Part shown: positions 1 to 8,194 of the stretch, piece by piece
Position numbering within the stretch: position 1 is the stretch's first letter
How the letters are laid out: every line of letters starts with the position of its first letter
Source of the DNA: Planctomycetaceae bacterium
GTDB taxonomy: Bacteria > Planctomycetota > Planctomycetia > Pirellulales > Pirellulaceae
Direction of reading: 5' to 3'
Length of the DNA stretch: 34,198 bases
Assembly (NCBI GenBank): GCA_012959465.1
Contig: DUDC01000072.1
Span: forward strand, 1-34,198
The notes under the pieces: generated by a model
What the model saw: only the letters and a program-made list of their open reading frames with translations
Databases searched by the model: none
Told to the model about the DNA's origin: nothing
Made by a program: the position numbers and the translations under genes

Positions 1-2
1 AC

Positions 3-347
3 AGCATCGAGCCGTTTACCGACCCGGGCGCCGAGGAGTTTTATCGGAGTTTTATTTTCGTCGAGGTCGGTCAGCGGGTGAAAAAGGGAGATATCATCGC
101 CCGCATGTATCTACCGGCAGACCCATTGATCAATCAGAACACTCACATTCACTTCAACTTGATGGGCGGTCCGAAGAACACGTTTCAGTCGCCGTCGATC
201 TTCGACAAGCGCATCGTCAGGCGGTTCCATGCCACTTGGGACGAACGGCGAGGATCCGATGACGGCACGCTGATCCCTGCCTGTATGGGATACAAGCTGA
301 CCCCGGACGAGAACCCCTTCAGCAGCGGTGCCATGGAAACGCTTTGA
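3..347 (+). CDS. C-terminal part of an M23-like (LytM-type) peptidase-domain protein, 5' truncated by window edge
   Basis: The frame is open from the first bases of the window to TGA at 345-347, so only the last 114 residues are seen. The part VGQRVKKGDIIARM followed about 15 residues later by NTHIHFNL resembles the end of the M23/LytM beta-sheet domain, where a 'V-G-x-V-K-K-G-D-x-I-A' turn precedes the zinc-binding H-x-H motif. Here H-I-H is present, but the rest of the catalytic site lies outside the window, so activity cannot be judged. About 50 residues follow the H-x-H, which is longer than a bare M23 domain. An internal GTG at 78 is not needed as a start because the coding frame runs through it. 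It lies 73 bp upstream of a DUF1501 gene on the same strand. A biotinyl-lipoyl-like fold is an alternative reading. Confidence 0.6.
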   Translation, partial: SIEPFTDPGAEEFYRSFIFVEVGQRVKKGDIIARMYLPADPLINQNTHIHFNLMGGPKNTFQSPSIFDKRIVRRFHATWDERRGSDDGTLIPACMGYKLTPDENPFSSGAMETL

Positions 348-471
348 GTTTTTCCCGTTCGTGTGCGACCGCACTGGATTTTCGGTGCCCTATCGATCAT
401 AAACTGGTTGTACTACGAGGATGGTGGACGATAAACTCTACGGACCGACGAGGACACCGAGAAAACTGGCC

Positions 472-1830
472 ATGAAGTTCCCTCAGCAAGCATTGACGCC
501 GTTGACACGCCGCGAGCTGCTGCGAGTGGGTGGAATCGGCGCAATCGGTCTGTCACTTCCGCAGTTGTTAGCTGCACAGAGCTCGGCAGGTCGTGCTGAA
601 GGCGATCAGCCGAAGGCCGATGCGTGTATTGTGTTGTTCTTGAACGGTGGGCCCAGCCATCTCGATATGTGGGACATGAAACCGTCGGGGCCGGTGGAGA
701 TACGCGGAGAATTCAACCCGATTTCGACGTCGCTCACCGGTGTCAATGTGTGTGAGCATTTACCGCGACTCTCGAAACAGATGCACCGAGTGACACTGGT
801 TCGGTCGATGAATCACAGTGTCAACAATTCTCATGCGGCCGCCGTCTATGCGGCGCTGACCGGGCATGACCGGGGTGAACAAGGCGGCGGTGCGAAGCCG
901 ACCGATCACCCGTCGCCGGGCGCTGTACTCTCAAAATTGCGGCCGACTCGCGCCGGCGCGCTGCCCTACGTTACATTGCCGTACAAGACAAAGGAAGGTG
1001 CGGGCGGGCCGTTGCAACCGGGGTTTCTGGCCGGCTTCATCGGCGCGACGTACGATCCTTTTTGGGTCGTCAACGATCCGAATTCGCCCAACTTTCGCGT
1101 CCGCAATCTTTCGCTGCCCGCCGGTGTTGCTGTGGAACGTATGTTGGCGCGAGGGGGTCTACTCTCGTCCCTCGATCGCGGATTGGACGATCGTCGACTG
1201 GCTGCTCAGGACAACTTTCAACGCCAGGCGTTCGACCTGCTCACTTCCAATAACGCGCAGCGGGCATTCCAATTGGAAAACGAACCGGCCAAGGTACGAG
1301 ATCGATACGGCCGCAACATCTATGGCCAGAGTGTCCTGTTGGCCCGGCGGCTCATTGAAGCCGGTACACGAGTGGTCACGATGTCGTGGGCACCGGATGC
1401 CAACGCGACTTGGGACACGCACGGCCAGAATTTCCAAAAGCTCAAGACGTCTTTGCTTCCGCAATTCGATGCCGCTTGCAGTAGCTTGATCGAAGACCTG
1501 GCCGAACGGGGCCGATTGGACCGGACCTTGATCGCCGTGCTGGGCGATTTTGGACGGACGCCGAAAATAAACAACAATGCGGGTCGAGATCACTGGAATG
1601 CGTGTTATTCGATCATGTTGGTCGGAGGTGGTATCAAAGCGGGTTTCGTCTACGGCGCCAGCGACAGAATGGGTTCGCTTCCGACAGCAAGCCCCGTTTC
1701 ACCCGGGGATATAGTGGCTACCATCTATCGACTGCTCGGAGTTGATCATCACCATCTGCTGTACGACTCCCTCGACCGTCCGCACACTGTCGTCCCCAAA
1801 GCCAACGTGGTGAAAGATCTGATCGCCTGA
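472..1830 (+). CDS. DUF1501 family exported protein (Tat signal)
   Basis: This is a member of the DUF1501 family, abundant in planctomycetes; it has an alkaline-phosphatase/sulfatase-like fold and no settled function. Visible features are an N-terminal twin-arginine signal (LTRRELLRVGG, then a hydrophobic stretch ending LLAAQ), the block LNGGPSHLDMWD, the block LGDFGRTPKIN, and GRDHWN near the C terminus. The start is uncertain: ATG at 472 places the twin arginines at residues 13-14, as usual, giving 452 aa. An in-frame ATG at 421 would add 17 residues but has GAGG directly abutting the start codon, too close to act as an SD. DUF1501 genes often pair with DUF1549/DUF1553 genes, but this copy stands apart from the pair at 4.4-8.2 kb. 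Confidence 0.9.
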   Translation: MKFPQQALTPLTRRELLRVGGIGAIGLSLPQLLAAQSSAGRAEGDQPKADACIVLFLNGGPSHLDMWDMKPSGPVEIRGEFNPISTSLTGVNVCEHLPRLSKQMHRVTLVRSMNHSVNNSHAAAVYAALTGHDRGEQGGGAKPTDHPSPGAVLSKLRPTRAGALPYVTLPYKTKEGAGGPLQPGFLAGFIGATYDPFWVVNDPNSPNFRVRNLSLPAGVAVERMLARGGLLSSLDRGLDDRRLAAQDNFQRQAFDLLTSNNAQRAFQLENEPAKVRDRYGRNIYGQSVLLARRLIEAGTRVVTMSWAPDANATWDTHGQNFQKLKTSLLPQFDAACSSLIEDLAERGRLDRTLIAVLGDFGRTPKINNNAGRDHWNACYSIMLVGGGIKAGFVYGASDRMGSLPTASPVSPGDIVATIYRLLGVDHHHLLYDSLDRPHTVVPKANVVKDLIA

Positions 1831-1951
1831 CCGTCGATCGAGACGCGACCTCTCATCCCGCTGTTTCCTCCGTGATGAGCGCGATTGGCAACCCGACGCA
1901 TTCCGCTAGAACAGATGATCTGCATCCAATAGGCCGCTGCAAGGAAGAAAC

Positions 1952-2626
1952 ATGAAGCTTGAGAACGACTGGGTCAATCCTTTTACGGGTTGGTCGGCGG
2001 ATCCTGAAGAAGCTGCCAACACGTTGACCCACGGTTTAGGTTTCTTGCTGAGTGTGATCGGCGCGATTGCGATGACGATTTGCGTCGTTCGCGACGGAGA
2101 TTCGTGGCGAATCTTGGGGTGCCTGACATTTTCCGCAAGTTTGGTCACCGTTTACGCAATGTCCACCTTGTCGCACAGCTGCTCGGCATCAAAACCTAAA
2201 CGCCGCTTTCAGGCGCTCGACCAGGGCTTCATCTATCTGTTGATCGTGTCAACTCACACGTCGTTTTCCCTTGCGTTTTTGCGGACCCCACCTTGGTGGA
2301 TCTTCCTAGCCATCATGTGGACGATCGCCTTGTTGGGCTTTCTGTCGAAAATTCTTTGGGCCCACCGCGTCGACGGGATTGCAGTCTGGATCTACGTCGC
2401 GTTGGGATGGATGCCCGTCGCGTCGGTTTTTTCTTTGGTCGGTGCTGTTTCTGCAATCGGATTGTGGTGGATGCTAGTCGGAGGCCTCTGCTATACCGTG
2501 GGCACGGCATTCTTGATCTTCGATAGCCGAGGTCGCTACTTTCATGCCATCTGGCATCTCTTTGTGATGGCGGGAAGTGCCTGCCACTTTTTTGTCATCT
2601 TGATTTTTGTTGCACCGCTGCGTTAG
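1952..2626 (+). CDS. Hemolysin III / YqfA-type (AdipoR-like) seven-helix membrane protein
   Basis: A 224-residue integral membrane protein of the HlyIII/PAQR-like family. Family signatures are seen in order: an N-terminal EEAANTLTHGLG block, STLSHS at the end of the second helix, LDQGFIYLLIVSTHTSF in the middle, and a C-terminal IWHLFVMAGSACHFF. The His residues in THG, SHS and the C-terminal IWH...CHF are the ones that bind metal in PAQR relatives. Two positions deviate from the commonest form: SHS replaces YHS, and DQ replaces the usual DH. The start is supported by AAGGA seven to eight bases before ATG. Several family members have been called hemolysins, but the family's biochemical role in bacteria is not settled. 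It converges with the ceramidase-like gene downstream. Confidence 0.88.
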   Translation: MKLENDWVNPFTGWSADPEEAANTLTHGLGFLLSVIGAIAMTICVVRDGDSWRILGCLTFSASLVTVYAMSTLSHSCSASKPKRRFQALDQGFIYLLIVSTHTSFSLAFLRTPPWWIFLAIMWTIALLGFLSKILWAHRVDGIAVWIYVALGWMPVASVFSLVGAVSAIGLWWMLVGGLCYTVGTAFLIFDSRGRYFHAIWHLFVMAGSACHFFVILIFVAPLR

Positions 2627-2657
2627 TCCATGACCATTGACGGACCAGCTCAGATAT

Positions 2658-2697
2658 CTTCGTGTGATGCTCTTGTTGTTGTCTCACATGAGGCACT
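2658..2697. repeat. Possible degenerate copy of the CTTCGTG palindromic intergenic repeat
   Basis: In the short gap between two convergent genes, CTTCGTGTGA (2658-2667) is followed 16 bases later by TCACATGAGG. The arms TGTGA (2663-2667) and TCACA (2684-2688) can pair. Both the left end and the TCACATGA(A/G)G right end resemble the larger element at 33062-33129. It may act as a bidirectional terminator. Similarity was judged by eye over short segments, so common origin is tentative. Confidence 0.3.
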
Positions 2698-2698
2698 T

Positions 2699-4105
2699 CT
2701 ATTTGTTGTGCGAAATTGCCTTTAGCATTTCTAGGGTCGTTTCCGTAATGATTGTGGAGGCGTCCCTTTCCAAGTAGCTCCAGCCTGATCGCCATGTTTC
2801 GTATCCACCGAGGTCGTGCTGTTTCGGCGTGGGCAGGTAACCGTTGTAGCCATTGGCCAATTCAATGATAAAGGTCGTCTTGAACGGACTGCGGCGTTTG
2901 ATCTCCAATCCGATTTCAGCAAAGACTTCACATGGGACGGCGACAATTGCCAAGTCACCAATCGCAATCGTCTGCAGTTTGAGTCGTACGCTCGGACGAG
3001 AGGCGTCTAATCGGATCGACTCTTGCGCATACAGTTCATCGATCGTTAGACGTAGCGGATCGGCAGCGTTTTCCAACAGCTGGCGAGCCCGCTCGAGTTC
3101 CAGTTGACGGGGCCTGCGAACACTCAGCTTGATTTCTCGTTCGCTCATTTGGATCAACTCGTTGTCACTAAAGCGAATGCCCTTGTTTTCATGTTGGATG
3201 TGATCCGCAACTTTTGCCGCGACAGCGTTCATGCGTTCAAACGGAGCGCTAGCCGGTCGAGCGTTGGGAAACTGATAGTTGTTAACGTCGCCACTCGCGC
3301 CGTTTGACATGATTCCTACGAACGATTTATCGGCATCGAACCGAGTTGCGATGTGCCGTGCGAATGCGCCAAAGTAGTCGGCGGACAATTGGCCAGGTGC
3401 AATCCCTCCCACATAATGGAGCCCGTAATTGGCGAGTAGCGACACAGGTCTACCGTCGGCGGAGCGAACGTTGAGGAACGTGACATCGGGATCGGTCGGC
3501 CCAGCGGGTCGAATGAGCACACCTGTCCCGCGCGGTGGATTCATTCGGACTTGATCATCGGTCCTACCGAAGGGATTCGCTTTCATGGCTTCCGGCTTGA
3601 TGAACCAGCGGCGATTGCTGACTTCATCGGGCACGGCGACGACTCCCCAGCCCACTTCCACCGGTCGCACTCGATCGTTCGCCACGACAACCGCCTCGGC
3701 GATTTGTTTGGTCAGATATTCCAAGTACTGTGGGTCGGGTGTGCACTGAGCCGCTTTCAACACGGTCGGGGCGGTGTGGGTATGCGTTGCCGCGGTCAAG
3801 ATTTGCGACGTCGGAATGCCCGTCCGCTTCGATGCAGATTGTTTTGCCTTGTCAAAGATGTCTCGTGGAATAAGACAGCTATCGCAAATCACGATGGCGA
3901 TCCGCGTTTCACCATCGTCCAGCACAAGACTCCGAGCATGTAGACGGTCGTGGACTCCGGTCGCCTGGCGATCTTGAAAACTCCCTGTCATCGAGACGGG
4001 CAATCTTAACGGTGTGATGTCCACCGCCGCGGCACCGCCTGCAAGCGTTCCCGCCTCGCACCGGCTCGACAGCAAGATCAACACTACGATCGCAAGAAAT
4101 CGCAT
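2699..4105 (-). CDS. Neutral/alkaline ceramidase N-terminal-domain-like exported protein
   Basis: A 468-residue protein with a short signal peptide (hydrophobic FLAIVVLILLSS, then an AG/GT-type cleavage region). The mature start AAAVDITP, the VHDRLHARSLVLDDG block, IAIVICDSC and the metal-type motif THTHTAP are typical of the neutral/alkaline non-lysosomal ceramidase N-terminal domain. True ceramidases are longer (about 650-750 aa) with a C-terminal immunoglobulin-like domain. Planctomycete proteins of this shorter type carry the family name, but their substrates are unknown; they need not be ceramides. The start is well supported by AAGGAG seven bases before the ATG. It is transcribed divergently from the DUF1549/DUF1553 gene. 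The 274-bp gap between them holds an inverted pair GGAACT/AGTTCC (4320-4354), which may be incidental. Confidence 0.85.
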   Translation of the reverse strand: MRFLAIVVLILLSSRCEAGTLAGGAAAVDITPLRLPVSMTGSFQDRQATGVHDRLHARSLVLDDGETRIAIVICDSCLIPRDIFDKAKQSASKRTGIPTSQILTAATHTHTAPTVLKAAQCTPDPQYLEYLTKQIAEAVVVANDRVRPVEVGWGVVAVPDEVSNRRWFIKPEAMKANPFGRTDDQVRMNPPRGTGVLIRPAGPTDPDVTFLNVRSADGRPVSLLANYGLHYVGGIAPGQLSADYFGAFARHIATRFDADKSFVGIMSNGASGDVNNYQFPNARPASAPFERMNAVAAKVADHIQHENKGIRFSDNELIQMSEREIKLSVRRPRQLELERARQLLENAADPLRLTIDELYAQESIRLDASRPSVRLKLQTIAIGDLAIVAVPCEVFAEIGLEIKRRSPFKTTFIIELANGYNGYLPTPKQHDLGGYETWRSGWSYLERDASTIITETTLEMLKAISHNK

Positions 4106-4379
4106 GTAACTTCTCCTTTTTTCAGCCGGCGGACAGTCGTGAAATGCGGTGTATCATCGTAACGAATATTGTGTCCATCTGCTCGCCATCCATTATTCGG
4201 CAGTTGTAGGCGATAATAAAATGAAATCGTGCGAAAAGTAGAGTCGAAATTCACTTGCGATGTCGTGCGGGAACACAGATAAGTTCGATTGTTTCCAGGT
4301 TCGTATCCATATACACTGATGGAACTAAAGCAAGAGCAAAGAGACAAAGTTCCTTTGGCGAATTTGCGAGTGTTGGATC

Positions 4380-6812
4380 GTGGTCTGTAAAGTGAAAATC
4401 GTGAACGTTAAAGCGATCGTGGCAGTCGTTGTTGTCTCTGTCTTGGCTCGACCAGTTCCCTTGATATCGGCCACATTGAGTGTGTCTCCGCCCACGATTC
4501 AATTGGATCGTCCCGAGTCATCACAACAGATGCTCGTCTTCCAATTGACTGATCGTCGTGGCGTTGATCTGACTCACAAGGCAACCTACACGGTACGCGA
4601 CTCGTTGATTTGTCAGGTGACGTCTGACGGGTTGGTCACACCCGCGACAGACGGCAGAACGCACGTCATCGTTCATTGGGAGGGAGAGTCGGTCGAGGTG
4701 CCCGTCACGGTGGATGGATTTCACCATCCGCCATCTGTCGAGTTTGGCCGGGAGGTCATTCCGATCCTCTCAAAGGCCGGTTGCAACTCGAGTGGATGTC
4801 ACGGTAAAGCGGAAGGTCAAAACGGATTTCGTCTGAGTATTTTCGGTTCGGATCCGACATTCGATTTTGATGCTCTGTCGAAACAGGGTCGCGGGCGGCG
4901 CGTTCAACTTGCTGCACCCGACCGTAGTCTGTTGCTACGAAAGGCAACAGGCGAGTTACCGCATGGTGGCGGTCAGCGATTTGAGCCGAACGGGATTTGG
5001 TATCGGCGTGTCGGACGGTGGATCGCAGAAGGAGCTCAATGGACCGAAGCATCTGACGGCGAGATTGAACGCATCGAGGTCGAGCCGTCCAAAGTGGCAT
5101 TGTCCGTCGACGGCACTCAACAACTTCGCGTGACAGCAATTGACCGGGCGGGTCGACGTCGATGTGTGACTCGCGAGACCGACTTTCAATCGAATGCGAA
5201 AGTGATTGCTGAGGTCGACAAGAATGGGCGAGTTTCCGTAAACGAAGTTGCCGGTGCTGCGGCGATTCTCATTCGCTATATGGGACACGTGACGGTTTGT
5301 CGCGTTTCACTGCCTCAAACGGGGTTCGTCGTGGAACGGCCGGCCGAGACGAACTTTGTTGACACCTTGGTGTGGAATCGTCTGCAACAACTTGGCATCC
5401 CCGCCGCTCCTCGTTGTGATGACGCAATCTACTTGCGGCGAGTCTATCTGGACACGATCGGGACGCTGCCGACTGTTGACGAAGCGAGAACGTTTTTAGC
5501 GGATAAGGCTCCGGACAAACGATTGCGACTCGTGGGTGAACTCTTGCATCGCGATGAGTATGCCGACTATTGGTCCATGATCTGGGGAGATCTTTTTGCC
5601 GCCGATCGTGAGAAACTAGGTGGACCTGGTGCGGTCGCGATCTCAAGATGGTTGCGAACTCAATTTCGGCAGAACCGACGTTACGACGATTGGATACGGG
5701 AAGTTGTTTTGGCCAGTGGCGACCCAACTCGAGAGACTCCTGCCGGCTTCTTTGTCGTGCATAATGAAGCGGAGAAAATGAGCCGATCGGTGAGTCAGAT
5801 TTTCTTGGGTGTGCGAATCGAATGTGCTCAGTGTCACCATCATCCATTTGAGCGCTGGACCCAGAACGATTATTACGCCCTAGCTGGTCTGTTCAGCGGA
5901 GTGAAATCGAAGGCGATTCCCACTGGTGGAAAAAAGATCGTCGGAGGCACGGCCTCGCCGTTAACCAACCCCAGGACTGGACAACCCGTACCGCTGGCGC
6001 CGCTCGGTGCCGCTCCACTACTCGATGTTACGGGGGACGCGCGTCGTGATTTGGCCGACTGGATGACTCGCCCTGACAATCCGTTTGTCGCCAAAGCGTT
6101 GGTCAATCGTCTGTGGGCTCATTATTTTGGTCGCGGACTTGTCAACCCAGTGGACGACATGCGGTCCACAAACCCGTCCAGTAATGAACAGCTGCTGGAC
6201 GCGCTGGCCGATCATTTTGTGAAGTCGGGTTTCGATATTCACGAAATCACACGGGTCATGCTGACGTCCGAAGCCTATCAACGATCGTCCGTATCGAGTC
6301 CCGGAAATGAAACTGACACGCAGAACTACTCACACGCGATCTGGAAGCCAATTCCAGCTGAAGTTCTGCTCGACGCAATCTGCCAAGCGACGGGCATTCC
6401 CGAGCAGTTCAATGGATGGCCTCCAGGCTATCGCGCCATCCAATTGTGGGACAATCGCATGCCGTCCTACTTTTTCACAGTATTCGGTCGACCTCAACGC
6501 GTTTCGGTATGTGACTGTGAACGCGGAAGCGAACCGAGTGTAGCTCAGGCGCTCCATTTGATGAATGCTCAAGAGGCGCTCGACAAAATTCAGAGTCCGG
6601 TTGGCCGCGCGGCTGTGTTGTCCAAGTCGTCACCTAAACCCACATCGATCATCGAAGAGCTGTATCTGGCGACACTGTCGCGCTATCCGACTCAGGCGGA
6701 AGTGACGTGGATGTTGCAGGCCTATGATGACGGACAACAAGACGTCCGCGCCTCAACCGAAGACGTGTTATGGGTGCTGCTGAATACCAAAGAATTCCTA
6801 TTTAATCACTGA
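4380..6812 (+). CDS. DUF1549/DUF1553 protein with planctomycete cytochrome-like and bacterial Ig-like (Big_2) domains
   Basis: An 810-residue exported protein. In order: a hydrophobic signal (about residues 10-30), a Big_2 Ig-like domain (about 32-112), a planctomycete cytochrome-like segment with C135-x4-C140-H141 in a GCNSSGCHGK context, and a second Big_2 domain (about 230-310). DUF1549 follows (about 325-520), with ECAQCHHHPFERW carrying C482-x2-C485-H486, then DUF1553 (about 555-800) with ALVNRLWAHYFGRG. The C-x-x-C-H suggests c-type heme attachment; the first Cys-rich site has a four-residue spacer. GTG at 4380 is used here, but GTG at 4392 or 4401 would keep the signal peptide. The family is thought to act in the planctomycete cell envelope; function is unknown. 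It heads an operon with DUF1501 20 bases downstream. Confidence 0.9.
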   Translation: MVCKVKIVNVKAIVAVVVVSVLARPVPLISATLSVSPPTIQLDRPESSQQMLVFQLTDRRGVDLTHKATYTVRDSLICQVTSDGLVTPATDGRTHVIVHWEGESVEVPVTVDGFHHPPSVEFGREVIPILSKAGCNSSGCHGKAEGQNGFRLSIFGSDPTFDFDALSKQGRGRRVQLAAPDRSLLLRKATGELPHGGGQRFEPNGIWYRRVGRWIAEGAQWTEASDGEIERIEVEPSKVALSVDGTQQLRVTAIDRAGRRRCVTRETDFQSNAKVIAEVDKNGRVSVNEVAGAAAILIRYMGHVTVCRVSLPQTGFVVERPAETNFVDTLVWNRLQQLGIPAAPRCDDAIYLRRVYLDTIGTLPTVDEARTFLADKAPDKRLRLVGELLHRDEYADYWSMIWGDLFAADREKLGGPGAVAISRWLRTQFRQNRRYDDWIREVVLASGDPTRETPAGFFVVHNEAEKMSRSVSQIFLGVRIECAQCHHHPFERWTQNDYYALAGLFSGVKSKAIPTGGKKIVGGTASPLTNPRTGQPVPLAPLGAAPLLDVTGDARRDLADWMTRPDNPFVAKALVNRLWAHYFGRGLVNPVDDMRSTNPSSNEQLLDALADHFVKSGFDIHEITRVMLTSEAYQRSSVSSPGNETDTQNYSHAIWKPIPAEVLLDAICQATGIPEQFNGWPPGYRAIQLWDNRMPSYFFTVFGRPQRVSVCDCERGSEPSVAQALHLMNAQEALDKIQSPVGRAAVLSKSSPKPTSIIEELYLATLSRYPTQAEVTWMLQAYDDGQQDVRASTEDVLWVLLNTKEFLFNH

Positions 6813-6832
6813 CGCGCGATGGAGAAAATCGC

Positions 6833-8194
6833 ATGTTCCACCTCCGCTTTGGCGATCGGCGACCATTGGATACGGACTATTGTGACGGCGTCAACCGGCG
6901 ACAGGCGCTGCGACTGGGAACTACCGGTTTGTTGGGCGGTTTGTCCTTGCCGGCGATCATGGCACTGCAGGACGCCCAAGCCAGGCCCGTGGCGCCACGC
7001 GCCAAGTCATGCATTTTTATCATGTTGGAGGGCGGGCCGAGTCACATCGACATGTGGGACTTGAAGCCGGACGCACCAGCCGAGATCCGCGGAACATTTC
7101 AACCGATTTCCACGGTAGTTCCCGGGACTCAGATTTCACAGATCCTACCCAAGTGCGCCGCGATCACAGACAAGTTGACGATCATGCGTTCGCACAGTCA
7201 CAAAGACAACGCCCACCAGACCGGCCGACACTGGGTGCTGACCGGGTACCGGCCGAACTTCAATGATGGGCAGGCAAAGGGAGAACCGTTCAACGAAATT
7301 TATCCATCGATCGGTTCGATCATTTCGCGCGAGCTTGGTCAACGCGGCGCAGTGCCTCCATATATCGAGATGCCTAATCCGCTTGGCCCGGGCGGACCGG
7401 GATTCTATGGAGCGGCCTACGCTCCTTTTACAATTGACAATGACCCAGTGCAGGCCGACTTTGCCGTCCGTGATCTGAACGTGCCGGCAAAGATCGGCAT
7501 GGATCGATTTCAACGCAGGCGACGGCTGTTGAGAGGTGCCGAAGAGATCGGATTGAGCCATCGTGCGTCCGGCAGGGCGAAGACGATGAGCACCTATTAC
7601 GAAAAAGCGATGCAGTTGGTCACTTCGCCAGCTGCCCAGAAGGCTTTTAAAATCGAACAGGAATCTCGGCAGACTCGCGAGCGATATGGATACACATCGA
7701 TCGGGCAGTGCGCTCTCCTAGCCCGTCGGCTCGTCGAAGCAGGGTGCCGTTTTGTTGGCATCGATCATGGCAGCTGGGACACGCATGTCGACAACTTTAC
7801 GAGTCACGAAAAAGCGCTGGTTCCCCCCACTGATCTAGCGCTGAGTGCTCTAATCTTGGACCTCGAGCAAAGAGGTCTTCTCGACGAGACGCTAGTGATC
7901 ATGATGGGTGAGATGGGTAGAACGCCGAGGATCAACAAAGATGCTGGACGTGACCATTGGTCGCAGTGCCAAGCGGTGATCTTGGCCGGTGGTGGAACTC
8001 CCGCTGGAACGGTCGTCGGGGCAAGTGACGAAACGGCCAGTTTCCCAACGACCACGCCCTATGGCATACAAGATCTGCTTCGGACGGTTTTCCACTTGAT
8101 GGGCATCGATGCCGACAAGACGTACCACACGCCTCAAGGTCGCCCCGTTCCGATCGTGAACGGTGGCAAGACCATCAAAGAGTTGATCGCGTGA
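6833..8194 (+). CDS. DUF1501 family exported protein, operon partner of the DUF1549/DUF1553 gene
   Basis: This second DUF1501 protein has 453 aa. Its N terminus has NRRQALRLGTTGLLGGLSLP, a twin-arginine-like signal preceded by an unusually long n-region of about 23 residues. It carries the family blocks MLEGGPSHIDMWDLKP, MGEMGRTPRINKDAGRDHW, and GIQDLLRTVFHLMGID near the end. ATG at 6833 has GGAG eight bases upstream. It starts 20 bases after the DUF1549/DUF1553 stop, and its TGA overlaps the next gene's ATG (TGATG at 8192-8196), which implies translational coupling. The pairing of DUF1549/DUF1553 with DUF1501 recurs in planctomycetes. It is similar in layout to the 472-1830 protein, but clearly not a recent duplicate. 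Confidence 0.92.
   Translation: MFHLRFGDRRPLDTDYCDGVNRRQALRLGTTGLLGGLSLPAIMALQDAQARPVAPRAKSCIFIMLEGGPSHIDMWDLKPDAPAEIRGTFQPISTVVPGTQISQILPKCAAITDKLTIMRSHSHKDNAHQTGRHWVLTGYRPNFNDGQAKGEPFNEIYPSIGSIISRELGQRGAVPPYIEMPNPLGPGGPGFYGAAYAPFTIDNDPVQADFAVRDLNVPAKIGMDRFQRRRRLLRGAEEIGLSHRASGRAKTMSTYYEKAMQLVTSPAAQKAFKIEQESRQTRERYGYTSIGQCALLARRLVEAGCRFVGIDHGSWDTHVDNFTSHEKALVPPTDLALSALILDLEQRGLLDETLVIMMGEMGRTPRINKDAGRDHWSQCQAVILAGGGTPAGTVVGASDETASFPTTTPYGIQDLLRTVFHLMGIDADKTYHTPQGRPVPIVNGGKTIKELIA

Noticed and set aside
866..1489. 207-codon open frame inside the first DUF1501 gene
   Set aside because: Arg/Ser/Cys-rich shadow of the DUF1501 coding frame; no recognisable domain.
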